Assembly: GCF_022180365.1 (NCBI RefSeq)
Contig: NZ_BQKV01000098.1
Location: forward strand, 124,001-188,000
Direction of reading: 5' to 3'
DNA length: 64,000 nt
DNA from: Faecalibacterium gallinarum
GTDB lineage: Bacteria; Bacillota; Clostridia; Oscillospirales; Ruminococcaceae
This document shows, one piece after another, positions 23,396-32,440 of the stretch (positions within the stretch are counted from its first letter, which is position 1; the number at the start of each line of letters is the position of its first letter). The notes beneath the pieces are model-generated. The model did no database searches and had not been told where the DNA came from. It saw only the letters and a list, made by a program, of their open reading frames with translations. Position numbers and translations under genes: made by a program.

Positions 23396-25447
23396 TCAGA
23401 TGCCCAGAGCAGCCAGGACGGGGGTGATCATCGTGTCAATGAGCTTGATCCCGATGAAGGGAGTAACAACGCCGCCCAGACCGTAGATCATCATATTCCG
23501 GGCCAGCATTTTGCCGGAAGACATGGGGCGGTATTTGACGCCCTTCATAGCCAGAGGAATCAGGCAGGGGATGATGATGGCATTGAAAATCAATGCCGAT
23601 AGGATCGCGCTGTTTTGGGCGCTCAGGTGCATGATGTTCAAAACTCCCAGCTGGGGAATCGCCGCCATAAACATGGCAGGAATGATTGCAAAATACTTTG
23701 CGATATCGTTTGCGATGGAGAAGGTGGTGAGGGAGCCGAGTGTGATGAGCAGCTGCTTGCCGATCTCCACTACTTCCAGGATCTTGGTGGGGTCAGAGTC
23801 CAGATCCACCATGTTGGCGGCTTCCTTGGCAGCGGTGGTGCCGGAGTTCATGGCCAGGCCCACATTTGCCTGGGCCAGGGCGGGGGCGTCGTTGGTGCCG
23901 TCGCCGGTCATGGCAACGATCTTTCCTTCGGCCTGCTCCTTTTTGATGACGCTGATCTTGTCCTCGGGTTTGCACTCAGCGATAAAACCGTCTACGCCGG
24001 CCTCCTTTGCAATGGTGGCAGCGGTCAAAGGGTTATCGCCGGTACACATAATGGTTTTGATGCCGATGGCCCGCAGCCGTTCAAACCGTTCTGCCATGCC
24101 GGGCTTTACAGTGTCTTTCAGATAGATAACACCCAGAATTTGCTTGTTCTGGCAAACAACCAGGGGCGTGCCGCCCATAGAAGAGACCTTTTCCACGTGG
24201 GCGTGCAGATCGGAAGGAACCGTTCCGCCCTGCGCTTTCACATACTGCTCAATGGCATCCGAGGCGCCTTTGCGAATCTTGGTGCCGTCGGGCAGGTCTA
24301 CGCCGCTCATGCGGGTCTGGGCGGTAAAATCAATAAAGGAGGAACCAGGGGTCTCCTCGCTGGTGTCGCCCAGACGGCGGGTCAGTTCCAGGGTGGATTT
24401 GCCCTCCGGGGTCTCATCGTGAAGGCTGGTCAGGGCCGCACAGCGGATCAGATCGCTGCGGCTTGCCCCCTCCACAGGGAAGAAATCCGCGGCCAGACGA
24501 TTGCCAAAGGTAATGGTTCCGGTCTTATCCAGAATCATGGTGTCCACGTCGCCGCAGGCCTCCACAGCTTTGCCGGACATTGCGATCACATTGAACCGGG
24601 TGACCCGATCCATGCCGGCGATGCCGATGGCGGACAGCAAACCACCGATGGTGGTGGGGATCAGGCAGACCATCAGGGCAATCAGGGTGGACAGCGGCAG
24701 CTGAACCCCACAGTACATGCCGATGGGGTACAGGGTGACAATTACAATCAGAAAGATGATGGTCAGGGAGACCAAAAGGGTACTCAGGGCAATTTCATTG
24801 GGGGTCTTTTTCCGGGAGGCACCCTCCACCAGGGCGATCATCCGGTCCAGAAAACTGTTGCCGGGGTCAGAGGTGATCCGGATTTTCAGCCAGTCGGACA
24901 CTACGGTGGTACCGCCGGTCACGGAACAGAAGTCGCCGCCGCTCTCACGAACAACGGGTGCGGACTCACCGGTGATTGCCGATTCATCCACCGAGGCAAT
25001 GCCCTCAATGACCTCGCCGTCGCCCGGAATGACCTCACCGGCCGACACCATCACAATATCGCCCTTTTTCAGTTCGCTGGAGGACACAAGGGTCTCGTTG
25101 CCGTCCGGATCCAGCAAGTGGGCTTCGGTATCCTTTTGGGTCTTTTTCAGGCTGGCGGCCTGGGCTTTGCCCCGGCCCTCTGCCACAGACTCTGCAAAGT
25201 TCGCAAACAGCACCGTCACCAGCAGAATGATGGAAACGATCAAATTGTAAGTACGCAGGCTGGCATCGTCTTCACCAAACAGCCCCGGCATAATGGTCAG
25301 CAGCAGCGTAATAAAGAAGCCGATCTCTACCACGAACATAACCGGGTTTTTGATCATATACCGGGGATCCAGCTTTTTTACAGAACCGATGAGAGCCTGC
25401 GTGAGGATTTCACGGGTCAGCAGTTTTTTGTTTTGTTTCTTGCTCAT
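23396..25447 (-). CDS. kdpB: K+-transporting P-type ATPase subunit KdpB
   Basis: 683-residue ATP-hydrolysing subunit. P-type motifs are clear: TGES in [10 protein letters not shown] (actuator loop), the phosphorylation site [10 protein letters not shown], the nucleotide-binding GxP/KGAS segment ([12 protein letters not shown]), and [17 protein letters not shown] in the hinge. Seven membrane helices are expected. Length equals the family norm. It follows kdpA by 16 nt within kdpFABC. Energises high-affinity potassium uptake through KdpA. Confidence 0.98.
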   Translation of the reverse strand: MSKKQNKKLLTREILTQALIGSVKKLDPRYMIKNPVMFVVEIGFFITLLLTIMPGLFGEDDASLRTYNLIVSIILLVTVLFANFAESVAEGRGKAQAASLKKTQKDTEAHLLDPDGNETLVSSSELKKGDIVMVSAGEVIPGDGEVIEGIASVDESAITGESAPVVRESGGDFCSVTGGTTVVSDWLKIRITSDPGNSFLDRMIALVEGASRKKTPNEIALSTLLVSLTIIFLIVIVTLYPIGMYCGVQLPLSTLIALMVCLIPTTIGGLLSAIGIAGMDRVTRFNVIAMSGKAVEACGDVDTMILDKTGTITFGNRLAADFFPVEGASRSDLIRCAALTSLHDETPEGKSTLELTRRLGDTSEETPGSSFIDFTAQTRMSGVDLPDGTKIRKGASDAIEQYVKAQGGTVPSDLHAHVEKVSSMGGTPLVVCQNKQILGVIYLKDTVKPGMAERFERLRAIGIKTIMCTGDNPLTAATIAKEAGVDGFIAECKPEDKISVIKKEQAEGKIVAMTGDGTNDAPALAQANVGLAMNSGTTAAKEAANMVDLDSDPTKILEVVEIGKQLLITLGSLTTFSIANDIAKYFAIIPAMFMAAIPQLGVLNIMHLSAQNSAILSALIFNAIIIPCLIPLAMKGVKYRPMSSGKMLARNMMIYGLGGVVTPFIGIKLIDTMITPVLAALGI

Positions 25448-25463
25448 AGTACCAAAATCCTCC

Positions 25464-27224
25464 TTAACCCCAAAGGGTCAGATGTTCGGAGATGGGGCCC
25501 AGCGCCAGCGCCGGGAAGAAGGTCAGCGCGGCAAAGATGTATACCACGAACACAAGGATCACGGCGAAGCTCGCGGTGCTGGTTCGCAGCGTGCCCGCAG
25601 ATTCGTTTATATAGTTCTTCTTCATCAGCGAGCCTGCAATGGCCAGCTGAATCACGATGGGCAGATACCGCCCCAGGAACATGACAATGCCGGTGGTGAT
25701 GTTCCAGAAAAGGGTGTTATCCGCCAGACCTTCAAAGCCCGAGCCGTTGTTGGCCGCAGAGGAGGCGTATTCATACAGCACCTGGCTCAGACCGTGGAAA
25801 CCCGGATTGGTAACGCCGGCCTGCCCGGCGGCGGTGGCCACCGCCAGAGCGGAGAAGGACAGGATCAGCAGCGGGTGGATGATGATGGCCAAGGCGGTCA
25901 GCTTCATCTCCCGCCCCTCAATCTTTTTGCCCAGATATTCGGGGGTGCGCCCGACCATCAATCCGCAAATGAACACCGCCAGGATGGCATAGAGAATCAT
26001 ATTCATGAGGCCCACACCCTTGCCGCCAAAAACGCAGTTGAGCATCATCTGCAGCAGCGGCACCATGCCGCCCAGAGGGGTCAATGTGTCATGCATATTG
26101 TTGACCGTACCGGTGGTGAAAGAGGTGGTCACCGTGGTGAACAGAGCGGACTGGGCGACCCCGAACCGTACCTCTTTGCCTTCCATGCTGCCGGCGGCCT
26201 GACTGAGTCCGATTTCTGCCAGCGCCGGATTGCCTTGCATCTCCGCCCAGTAGCAAAGACTCAGACCCGCCAGGAACAAAATGCCCATAGCCAAAAAGAT
26301 ACTGCGCCCTTCCTGGCCGAACAGCCGGGCGGTGATGCCTTCCCGGTGAGCGGGGAGCAAGTTTTCCGGGGTCTTGTTCTTCTGCTGCTGGCGGCGGCCG
26401 TCACCCACCATTTTCCCAAAGGTGATTACGCAGGCGCCGGGCAGCAGCATCATGGAATACAGCTCGATCAGGTTGGACAAAACGGTGGGGTTCTCCATGG
26501 GAGTGGCGGAGTTGGCGCCAAAAAATCCGCCGCCATTGGTTCCCAGGTGCTTAATGATTTCCAGCGCCGCCACAGGCCCCATCGCCAGGACCTGGTAAGT
26601 ACCCTCCAGGGTTTGCACTACCACATTTTCCGAAAAGTTCTGGGGCACACCCTGCCACACCAGCAGCAGGCCGCCTGCCAGGGAGAAGGGGAGCAGCACG
26701 CGAGTGGTAATGCGGACCAGATCGGCAAAAAAGTTGCCCACATTGTCCTTGCTTTTTCCGGCCAGGCCGCGGATGAAAGCCACACAGGCCGCATAGCCGC
26801 TGGCAGCTGAAACAAACATCATAAAGATGATGACCAGCATCTGGGAAAGATAGCTCAATCCGCTTTCGCCGGCATAGTGCTGCAGGTTGGTGTTGGTCAT
26901 AAAACTGATGATGGTATTAAAGGCCAAAGCGGGATCCATGCCCTCGATCCCGTTGGGATTCAAGAGAGGAAGACTCTGGATGCGGAGAATCAGGTAACCA
27001 AGGACCATCATCACTGCGTTGGTGCCAATCAGAGCCATGGCGTACTGTTTCCAGCTCATGCCCTTGCGGGGATCTACTCCGCTCAGTTTATAAATTATCC
27101 CGTCGACCCGATCCAGTACCGGGTCGGCAAAGGTATGTTTTCCCGCGGCGATATGATAAAGATACCGCCCCACCGGAATGACAAGGATCAAATAAAGGAT
27201 CAATGTCAGAGCCAGCTGTAACAT
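25464..27224 (-). CDS. kdpA: K+-transporting ATPase subunit KdpA
   Basis: 586-residue channel-like subunit of the SKT superfamily, with about ten membrane helices and four pore loops. The selectivity-filter segment [15 protein letters not shown] is visible, as are [11 protein letters not shown] and [14 protein letters not shown]. The ATG at 27224 lies 8 nt after AGGAGG; a TTG two codons earlier is a less likely start. Forms KdpFABC with its neighbours and imports potassium at micromolar concentrations. Confidence 0.98.
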   Translation of the reverse strand: MLQLALTLILYLILVIPVGRYLYHIAAGKHTFADPVLDRVDGIIYKLSGVDPRKGMSWKQYAMALIGTNAVMMVLGYLILRIQSLPLLNPNGIEGMDPALAFNTIISFMTNTNLQHYAGESGLSYLSQMLVIIFMMFVSAASGYAACVAFIRGLAGKSKDNVGNFFADLVRITTRVLLPFSLAGGLLLVWQGVPQNFSENVVVQTLEGTYQVLAMGPVAALEIIKHLGTNGGGFFGANSATPMENPTVLSNLIELYSMMLLPGACVITFGKMVGDGRRQQQKNKTPENLLPAHREGITARLFGQEGRSIFLAMGILFLAGLSLCYWAEMQGNPALAEIGLSQAAGSMEGKEVRFGVAQSALFTTVTTSFTTGTVNNMHDTLTPLGGMVPLLQMMLNCVFGGKGVGLMNMILYAILAVFICGLMVGRTPEYLGKKIEGREMKLTALAIIIHPLLILSFSALAVATAAGQAGVTNPGFHGLSQVLYEYASSAANNGSGFEGLADNTLFWNITTGIVMFLGRYLPIVIQLAIAGSLMKKNYINESAGTLRTSTASFAVILVFVVYIFAALTFFPALALGPISEHLTLWG

Positions 27225-27255
27225 ATGCAACTCCTCCTATACGGTGTCCTCAATT

Positions 27256-27333
27256 TTAAAAACGTTCCGGGTGTGCTAAGGCGTATACCAGATATCCGCC
27301 CAGCAGCAAAACAATGATTCCGAGCAAAATCAT
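27256..27333 (-). CDS. kdpF: KdpF small membrane subunit, 25 aa
   Basis: A 25-residue ORF, MILLGIIVLL... ending YLVYALAHPERF, directly upstream of kdpA (32-nt gap). It is a single hydrophobic helix with the GYLVYAL segment conserved in KdpF, the lipid-like stabilising subunit of the complex. AGGAG precedes the ATG. Too short for most gene finders. Confidence 0.88.
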   Translation of the reverse strand: MILLGIIVLLLGGYLVYALAHPERF

Positions 27334-27355
27334 ACGGTTCAACTCCTACTCTCCA

Positions 27356-27451
27356 TTATTCCTGAGAATCGACTTGCCGCTGGCACCAGTTTGCCAGCAT
27401 CCAGACAAGGCCAAAACCGGCCAGTAAGATTCCTGCCATAAATAAATCCAT
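27356..27451 (-). CDS. Small membrane protein upstream of kdpF, 31 aa
   Basis: MDLFMAGILLAGFGLVWMLA followed by NWCQRQVDSQE: one membrane helix and a short polar tail. GAAAGGAG stands before the ATG, and kdpF starts 23 nt after the stop, so it is the first gene of the kdp transport operon. Comparable small ORFs next to kdp genes are known in some bacteria, but I cannot name this one. Possibly a second regulatory subunit. Confidence 0.7.
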   Translation of the reverse strand: MDLFMAGILLAGFGLVWMLANWCQRQVDSQE

Positions 27452-27581
27452 CTTATGTCGGGCTCCTTTCGTTGGGAATAACAGCTGCCCTGCCGCATGG
27501 TCTGCTTTTCGATCATAAATGTCTAATAAAAAATTACAAATCGGTTAGTGCCATGCGATGCAGCACCTGTTTTGCATTCAT

Positions 27582-27646
27582 AGCATACCGCAATCTGTAA
27601 TAAGCGGGGGTTAAGGAAGCGCGCGGAGTATTAACAGGAGATTAAT
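27582..27646 (-). promoter_or_regulatory. Candidate KdpE-dependent promoter of kdpFABC
   Basis: TTAAT/TTAAC repeats 11 bp apart (plus-strand ATTAAT 27641-27646, ATTAAC 27630-27635) plus a further CTTAAC (27610-27615), then TATGCT (27582-27587) as a possible -10, about 22 bp downstream of the last repeat. Confidence 0.55.
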
Positions 27647-29645
27647 ATTTTGCCGTTCCGGGACGATGAAGGGATCCGAGCGCTGCTTTGTTTTGCTCTT
27701 CCTGCAGCCGGATGCGTTCCTGGCTGAGGCCGCACTCATTTAAAATGGCAACCATAAGGTTTTTTTCAAAGGCATCCGGAATGGAGTACCCTGCAATGGG
27801 GATTCCCACAATTCCCATAACGCCCTGTGTTCCTCTGACGGAGAGAAAAAGCCACTTGGAATCCGGCAGGGTGTTTGTGGTTGCACCGGCGTATTTGTTG
27901 TTCTTTTGCACCCATTTGGCCACCCCCATTTCCTCGGGACCCAGTTCGGCCAAGACGCTCTGCGCATCGGACGGCTCTACCCGGAAAGCCAGATCCTTTT
28001 CCGTTCTACTTAGAGCGTAGAGAACGGGACGGGCAAAAAGCCGGTTTAATTGTTCTGCCGTCAGGCGCAGGCAATCCCATTCGGTCCGTCCCTTTTGCAG
28101 TTTTTGGCTGCTCCCCAAGAGCAGCTCTGTATAATAGCTTTTTTGTGCCGCCAAGCGGGCCTGTGCCTTTACCCGGCTGGCCAAAGAACTGGCGATCACG
28201 CTGGAGAAAAGCATAATCAGAAAGGTGACCGGATAGCTGGGGTCATTGGCGCGGAAGGTGAAACGCGGTTCCGTAAAAAGAAAGTTGAAAGCGGCAACGC
28301 TTAGAAAAGAATCCACTGCACCGTAAAAGTGGCCGTTTGTACAAACCGCCGTAATCAGAACCCCCAAAATATAAACTGTGATAATGTTGGATTCACCGAA
28401 TCCGGCAGAATAAAACCCAAATCCTACGAGTGAGGAAACCAGCAAAGAGGCCAGCGCAATGCCTGTGTCTTTCCATGTGAGGTGCAATTTGGGGACACGA
28501 GGTTTTCCAAGGGGGTTTTTATAGAGCGGCTGGTGATCCGGAATAATATAGATGTCCAAGTCGGTTAGTTCGATCAGACGATCGGCCAGACTCTTTTTCC
28601 CGGTAAGGGGGTTTTGCTTATGATTCATACGGCCCATAACAATTTTTGTTACGCCGCTGACACGGGCATACTCCGCAATCTGAACAGCGGGATCGGTTCC
28701 ATAGACCGTAGAGATCTGGGCGCCCAGCTGCTCCGCCAGGTGAAGATTGCCGCGCAGTCGCTTTAAATTGTCGCCGGATAATTCTTTTGTCTCCGGGGTC
28801 TGCACAAACAGCGCCGTAAATCCGCTGTGAAAAGCTTCTGCCATCCGCGCAGCGGTTCGGATTACTTTTGCGTTGGAAGGGGAAGAGGAGAGACAGATCA
28901 AAATATGTTCTCCGGCTTTGGCGCTCTTTTCCTTGCCTTCCTGCAAGGCCGTTCGGTTCAGCTGGTCTGCCGTGCGCCGCATGGCAATCTCCCGCAGAGC
29001 CGCCAGATTTTCCGGTGTGAAAAAGTTTTGGAGCGCCTGCTTTGCCTGGCGCTCCCGGTACACTTTGCCCATCTGGAGGCGTTTCACCAGCTCGTTTGGC
29101 TCAATATCCACCAGTTCCACCTGGTTGGCCCGGTCAAAAATACGATCCGGGATTCGCTCATTGACCGCAATGCCTGTGATGGAGGACACCAAATCGTTCA
29201 GCGACTCCAAGTGCTGTACATTCACTGTGGTATAAACGTTGATCCCGGCCTGGAGAAGTTCCTCCACATCCTGATACCGCTTGGTGTGCCGGCATCCCGG
29301 GGCGTTGTTGTGGGCCAGTTCGTCTACCAGAATGAGTTGGGGCTTCCGCTGGAGAGCCCGGTCCAGATCAAACTCTTTTAGTTTGATCCCGCGATAGTCG
29401 ATCTCCTTGCAGGGCAAACGCTCCAATCCCTTCAAAAGTGCCAGCGTATCGGGTCGGGCGTGCTGTTCCACATAGCCGACCACAACATCAAGGCCCTCTT
29501 TTTGGGCCTGGTGGGCTGCCTCCAGCATGGCATAGGTTTTGCCTACACCCGCCGCATATCCAAAAAAGATTTTCAGCTTTCCGGCGGGAACCGAATTTTC
29601 TCCGTTTGGCCTAAAATCTGCCATGGTTTGCTGTATCTTCTCCAT
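27642..29645 (-). CDS. Kinase-less KdpD sensor protein
   Basis: 667 residues. It matches KdpD through the N-terminal ATPase-like domain (Walker A G29-YAAGVGKT-37, DELAHNN near 109), universal-stress domain (245-370) with the c-di-AMP motif S253-S-S255, 20 residues, FTALF 276-280, four membrane helices and a GAF-like domain, but ends there: no HisKA or HATPase domain. The end (LGSLHRPGTAKY) is just after the GAF helix, and no kinase remnant follows in the next 190 nt. It precedes kdpFABC and probably modulates the KdpD kinase downstream. Confidence 0.9.
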   Translation of the reverse strand: MEKIQQTMADFRPNGENSVPAGKLKIFFGYAAGVGKTYAMLEAAHQAQKEGLDVVVGYVEQHARPDTLALLKGLERLPCKEIDYRGIKLKEFDLDRALQRKPQLILVDELAHNNAPGCRHTKRYQDVEELLQAGINVYTTVNVQHLESLNDLVSSITGIAVNERIPDRIFDRANQVELVDIEPNELVKRLQMGKVYRERQAKQALQNFFTPENLAALREIAMRRTADQLNRTALQEGKEKSAKAGEHILICLSSSPSNAKVIRTAARMAEAFHSGFTALFVQTPETKELSGDNLKRLRGNLHLAEQLGAQISTVYGTDPAVQIAEYARVSGVTKIVMGRMNHKQNPLTGKKSLADRLIELTDLDIYIIPDHQPLYKNPLGKPRVPKLHLTWKDTGIALASLLVSSLVGFGFYSAGFGESNIITVYILGVLITAVCTNGHFYGAVDSFLSVAAFNFLFTEPRFTFRANDPSYPVTFLIMLFSSVIASSLASRVKAQARLAAQKSYYTELLLGSSQKLQKGRTEWDCLRLTAEQLNRLFARPVLYALSRTEKDLAFRVEPSDAQSVLAELGPEEMGVAKWVQKNNKYAGATTNTLPDSKWLFLSVRGTQGVMGIVGIPIAGYSIPDAFEKNLMVAILNECGLSQERIRLQEEQNKAALGSLHRPGTAKY

Positions 29646-29703
29646 ATCCTTTGTCTCCTGTGATATCGGTTATAGGGGGTATTGGTATCCTATCATGCGG
29701 AGT

Positions 29704-29751
29704 ACTATAAAATAATAAGAAATTTTTCATGCGCATTAAGATCGGATTAAG
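29704..29751 (-). promoter_or_regulatory. Candidate KdpE-dependent promoter of kinase-less kdpD
   Basis: Two exact CTTAAT repeats 11 bp apart (plus-strand ATTAAG 29735-29740 and 29746-29751), then 25 bp, then TATAGT (29704-29709). Confidence 0.6.
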
Positions 29752-29762
29752 ATACACGCAAA

Positions 29763-29801
29763 AAAGCCGAATGCTCGTTTTTAAACGGCATTCGGCTTTT
29801 G
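29763..29801 (-). terminator. Terminator after XRE membrane regulator
   Basis: 13-bp stem AAAAGCCGAATGC/GCATTCGGCTTTT (29763-29775, 29789-29801), six Ts on the minus strand. Confidence 0.88.
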
Positions 29802-29814
29802 GCATTTGATCTGT

Positions 29815-30810
29815 TCAACTCGGGTTTCTGTTTTTATACAACATCTCTTTTAATGCCAGGAGAGCTGCAAACAGTACGCCCGCTACCGGCCAGACAATCC
29901 AGGTTTTATTCCAGGACTCGGTGTAAAAACTGACGGCCAAGTAGATGGCGGTAGCTAAGCACCAGTAGAAAATCACAAAGGAGGCATTGCGGCGGTTTTC
30001 TGCCTTTTTCGCTCGGGTATATTCGCCTTCTTCCAAAAGCTTCTGATAGACCTCCTGGGCGGCCCAGACCCGGAACAAAATGTGAACACCTGCCGAGAGA
30101 ATGGCCAGCATCAGGCAGATGGCGCAGACAGAATAAAATTCATTCTCCAGTAGGTAGGAGAGAAAAAGGGGGACTACCGAAACAATGCACAGCGAAACGC
30201 CCACCACAAGGCCCTGCTGATACCGTGGGGCAAAGGCTTCTTTTTTGGCCTGGACAACCCCGATAACACTGTATTCGGTGGAGATTGGCTCCAACTCCAG
30301 ATACTCAAAGGGGGCCAGCCGCATACAGCTGGGAAGCAAAAGCGCGACGCCTCCGGCTACTACCACAAAAAGTACGCTGCACCCGATGGCAATGGCGGCA
30401 GTTTCTCCCAGAGGAAGAATATGGTACTCGGCGGCTCCGGACAACAACAGCAGGCAGATAGGAGAGAGGATAAACAGACTGAGGGCGAGGGCGATGTTCC
30501 GGTGGCAGCGCGGAGCGAGATCCAGATAGAGATTGGTTTCTTTCAGAGAGACGGGGCGGACTGCCGGACGGATCTCGTCGGGGTGAGTGCAGCGTTCCTC
30601 TGTTTCGGTGGGGGTGGTTTCTTTCAGGAGGTAGTCTGTGCTGACCTGGAACAACTCGCTCATTTTCACGATCTTATCCAGGTCGGGGACAGAGGACATG
30701 GATTCCCATTTGGATACCGATTGACGCGTGACATCCAGCCGGGAGGCCAGTTCCTCCTGGGACCAGCCCTGTTCTTTGCGCAGTTTGATAATCTTTTCGG
30801 CCAGGCTCAT
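29815..30810 (-). CDS. Membrane-anchored XRE regulator
   Basis: 331 residues. Residues 6-62 are a Cro/C1 HTH (WSQEELASRLDVTRQSVSKWE, VSTDYLL). A linker leads to a membrane domain with about six helices (starting ALALSLFILSPICLLLL). HTH proteins with this layout are common in Clostridia and may sense the envelope or tether DNA at the membrane. The ATG at 30810 follows AGGAG at 8 nt; the GTG three codons earlier is inside that spacing. Single-gene transcript; ligand unknown. Confidence 0.88.
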   Translation of the reverse strand: MSLAEKIIKLRKEQGWSQEELASRLDVTRQSVSKWESMSSVPDLDKIVKMSELFQVSTDYLLKETTPTETEERCTHPDEIRPAVRPVSLKETNLYLDLAPRCHRNIALALSLFILSPICLLLLSGAAEYHILPLGETAAIAIGCSVLFVVVAGGVALLLPSCMRLAPFEYLELEPISTEYSVIGVVQAKKEAFAPRYQQGLVVGVSLCIVSVVPLFLSYLLENEFYSVCAICLMLAILSAGVHILFRVWAAQEVYQKLLEEGEYTRAKKAENRRNASFVIFYWCLATAIYLAVSFYTESWNKTWIVWPVAGVLFAALLALKEMLYKNRNPS

Positions 30811-30970
30811 ACAATCCACTCCTTTTGGCGTTGAATTCGATGGCCCTATTTTACCAAAAAAGATGGTTGCACTCCAGAGATCCGGCCAGGAAGTTTGTCA
30901 ACTGCTGGTTGCGGAGCAGAATATCCTCCATCACAGGCCGGATTTTTCTAAAAAAACGGAAATAAAAAAG

Positions 30971-30999
30971 CCACGGCCAGTATTTTAAGCTGGCCGTGG
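30971..30999 (-). terminator. Terminator after AT-hook protein gene
   Basis: 10-bp stem CCACGGCCAG/CTGGCCGTGG with a TTTTTT run on the minus strand. Confidence 0.88.
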
Positions 31000-31043
31000 A
31001 AAAAGACACTGGGGCAGAAGCCGGGTTGCCCTGGACGGGGGGT

Positions 31044-31388
31044 TTAATTTGCCAATTTGATCAAAATATCATCGACGCTCATCCCGTCGGCGATGAGTTT
31101 CTGCAATGCAGAATCAATCTCGGCTTTTCGTGCGTTCTGGGTGGCTTTTGCTTCTTCAGCGGTTTTCTTGGCTTCCAGTTTTGCGACGGCCTTTTCAACG
31201 GAGTTCAGCTCCGAACGCTTTTTCTTGAGCTGGGTTTTGAGGGAGTTGATTTCCTCCAGAAGGCTCGCAATATCACCGTTCAGCTGCTCCCGTTCAGCCG
31301 TTTTTTCAGCCAGAACAGAGGCGATCTCCGCTGCAGAATTGGTGTTGGCGCGTTTGACTTTGTTTTTGCTTCCTTTGGGTCTGGGCAT
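31044..31388 (-). CDS. AT-hook coiled-coil protein
   Basis: 114 residues. The N-terminus MPRPKGSKNKVKR is an AT-hook-like basic patch for AT-rich minor grooves; residues 18-95 form a long coiled coil with heptads (LAEKTAEREQLNGDIASLLEEI), followed by a short helical tail (LQKLIADGMSVDDILIKLAN). The layout (DNA-binding patch plus oligomerising coil) recalls H-NS-like or KfrA-like nucleoid proteins, with the order inverted. GGAGG precedes the ATG. Function not established. Confidence 0.75.
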   Translation of the reverse strand: MPRPKGSKNKVKRANTNSAAEIASVLAEKTAEREQLNGDIASLLEEINSLKTQLKKKRSELNSVEKAVAKLEAKKTAEEAKATQNARKAEIDSALQKLIADGMSVDDILIKLAN

Positions 31389-31564
31389 AATCGTTTCCTC
31401 CGGGAATATAAAACATTTTGTATCTAAAGTATAACATTGGATACATCTTGAATCAATAGTATTTTGTCGAAAAATATTTTCAGAAATAATAAAAATTAAA
31501 TTTCACATTAAACTATTTGAACGGGCCAAAAGTGAACAAAAAACTGTCGTTGATATGGACAAAA

Positions 31565-31598
31565 AACTCCTCTCGGAATGTTGCTTCCGGGAGGAGTT
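31565..31598 (-). terminator. Terminator after ChbG-type gene
   Basis: 14-bp stem (31565-31578, 31585-31598; one mismatch) with TTTTTTG on the minus strand. Confidence 0.88.
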
Positions 31599-31620
31599 GA
31601 AGGCATTTTGATAGAAAGGG

Positions 31621-32382
31621 TTACAAATCGCTGTAACGGATCAGCTGGACGCGCTGGTTTTCCAGCCACTGGCGGATATCCGGGTCACAGAGCATGGCCA
31701 CTTCTTTGGTGCGGTTGATGGTCAGGCTGGAGTGGTTCAGGATGTAATCATCCAGATAGCCAGGGTGGCAGACGAAGACGTTGGGCAGTTCCGGATCAGC
31801 GGTTGCCACCGCATTTTTGAGGCTTTGCCAGGGGTTGTATTCCGGGCTCATGCTATCCATGGGCAGGGCAGCGATGGGACTGCCTTTAAATGTGCCGATT
31901 CGGTCCATGGGACTCATAGCGTTTAAAGGCAGGTTATATTTTTTCGCCACAATTTCCAGAGCCTTGGTCAGATTGGTGCTCACCACTGCATGGGCTTCAA
32001 AATAGGCGGGCTCCTGTCCGGTGAGCTCTTTAAAACGGAGATACTGCGCTTCCACTTCCAGCACCATTTCTTCCAGTTTGGTGAACTCTGCTCCGGTCTT
32101 GAAAGCTTCACGATAGGCCCGGCTGCTTTTCAGGTTGCCCTGTTCGTCCAGCAGACTGGGGATTTTTTTTGGATCAGCGCAGGGCTTGCCCAAGCAGATA
32201 TTCGTGTGCTGGCCCAGACAGAAATCTGCTCCTTTTAAGAGCGCCAGGCCGTGGGCGGCGGCGGGCATGTTGGGCATCAGGCCCACCGAACGGATCAGGC
32301 CCTCCCGGACTGTTTTCTCGATGCCATAGTTGACCGCTTCAGAATAGCCGAGATCGTCGGCGCGGAGAAGGAGTTTTATCAT
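31621..32382 (-). CDS. chbG: ChbG/YdjC-type carbohydrate deacetylase
   Basis: 253-residue metal-dependent deacetylase of the YdjC/HpnK family, which removes acetyl groups from N-acetylated sugars such as chito-oligosaccharides. The metal site begins RADDLGYS (D9-D10), with H59-like GQHTNI and AHAVV histidines and the C-terminal CHPGYLD block. AAGGAGG precedes the ATG at 32382; it follows the PTS gene after 58 nt, within the LicT-controlled operon. The context suggests that an imported acetylated disaccharide is deacetylated after phosphorylation. Confidence 0.88.
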   Translation of the reverse strand: MIKLLLRADDLGYSEAVNYGIEKTVREGLIRSVGLMPNMPAAAHGLALLKGADFCLGQHTNICLGKPCADPKKIPSLLDEQGNLKSSRAYREAFKTGAEFTKLEEMVLEVEAQYLRFKELTGQEPAYFEAHAVVSTNLTKALEIVAKKYNLPLNAMSPMDRIGTFKGSPIAALPMDSMSPEYNPWQSLKNAVATADPELPNVFVCHPGYLDDYILNHSSLTINRTKEVAMLCDPDIRQWLENQRVQLIRYSDL

Positions 32383-32440
32383 AGGGCGGTGCCTCCTTGT
32401 GTTTGATTTGCAGAGGTGTGTTTTTATAGTAGCTGGAAGA

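Noticed and set aside
23615-25684. 689-aa plus-strand frame opposite kdpB
   Set aside because: Antisense to a conserved P-type ATPase; composition dominated by Gly, Gln and His with no motif.
27452-27641. c-di-AMP (ydaO) riboswitch upstream of kdpFABC
   Set aside because: None of the conserved ydaO blocks can be found in the leader, although c-di-AMP control through the KdpD protein motif remains possible.
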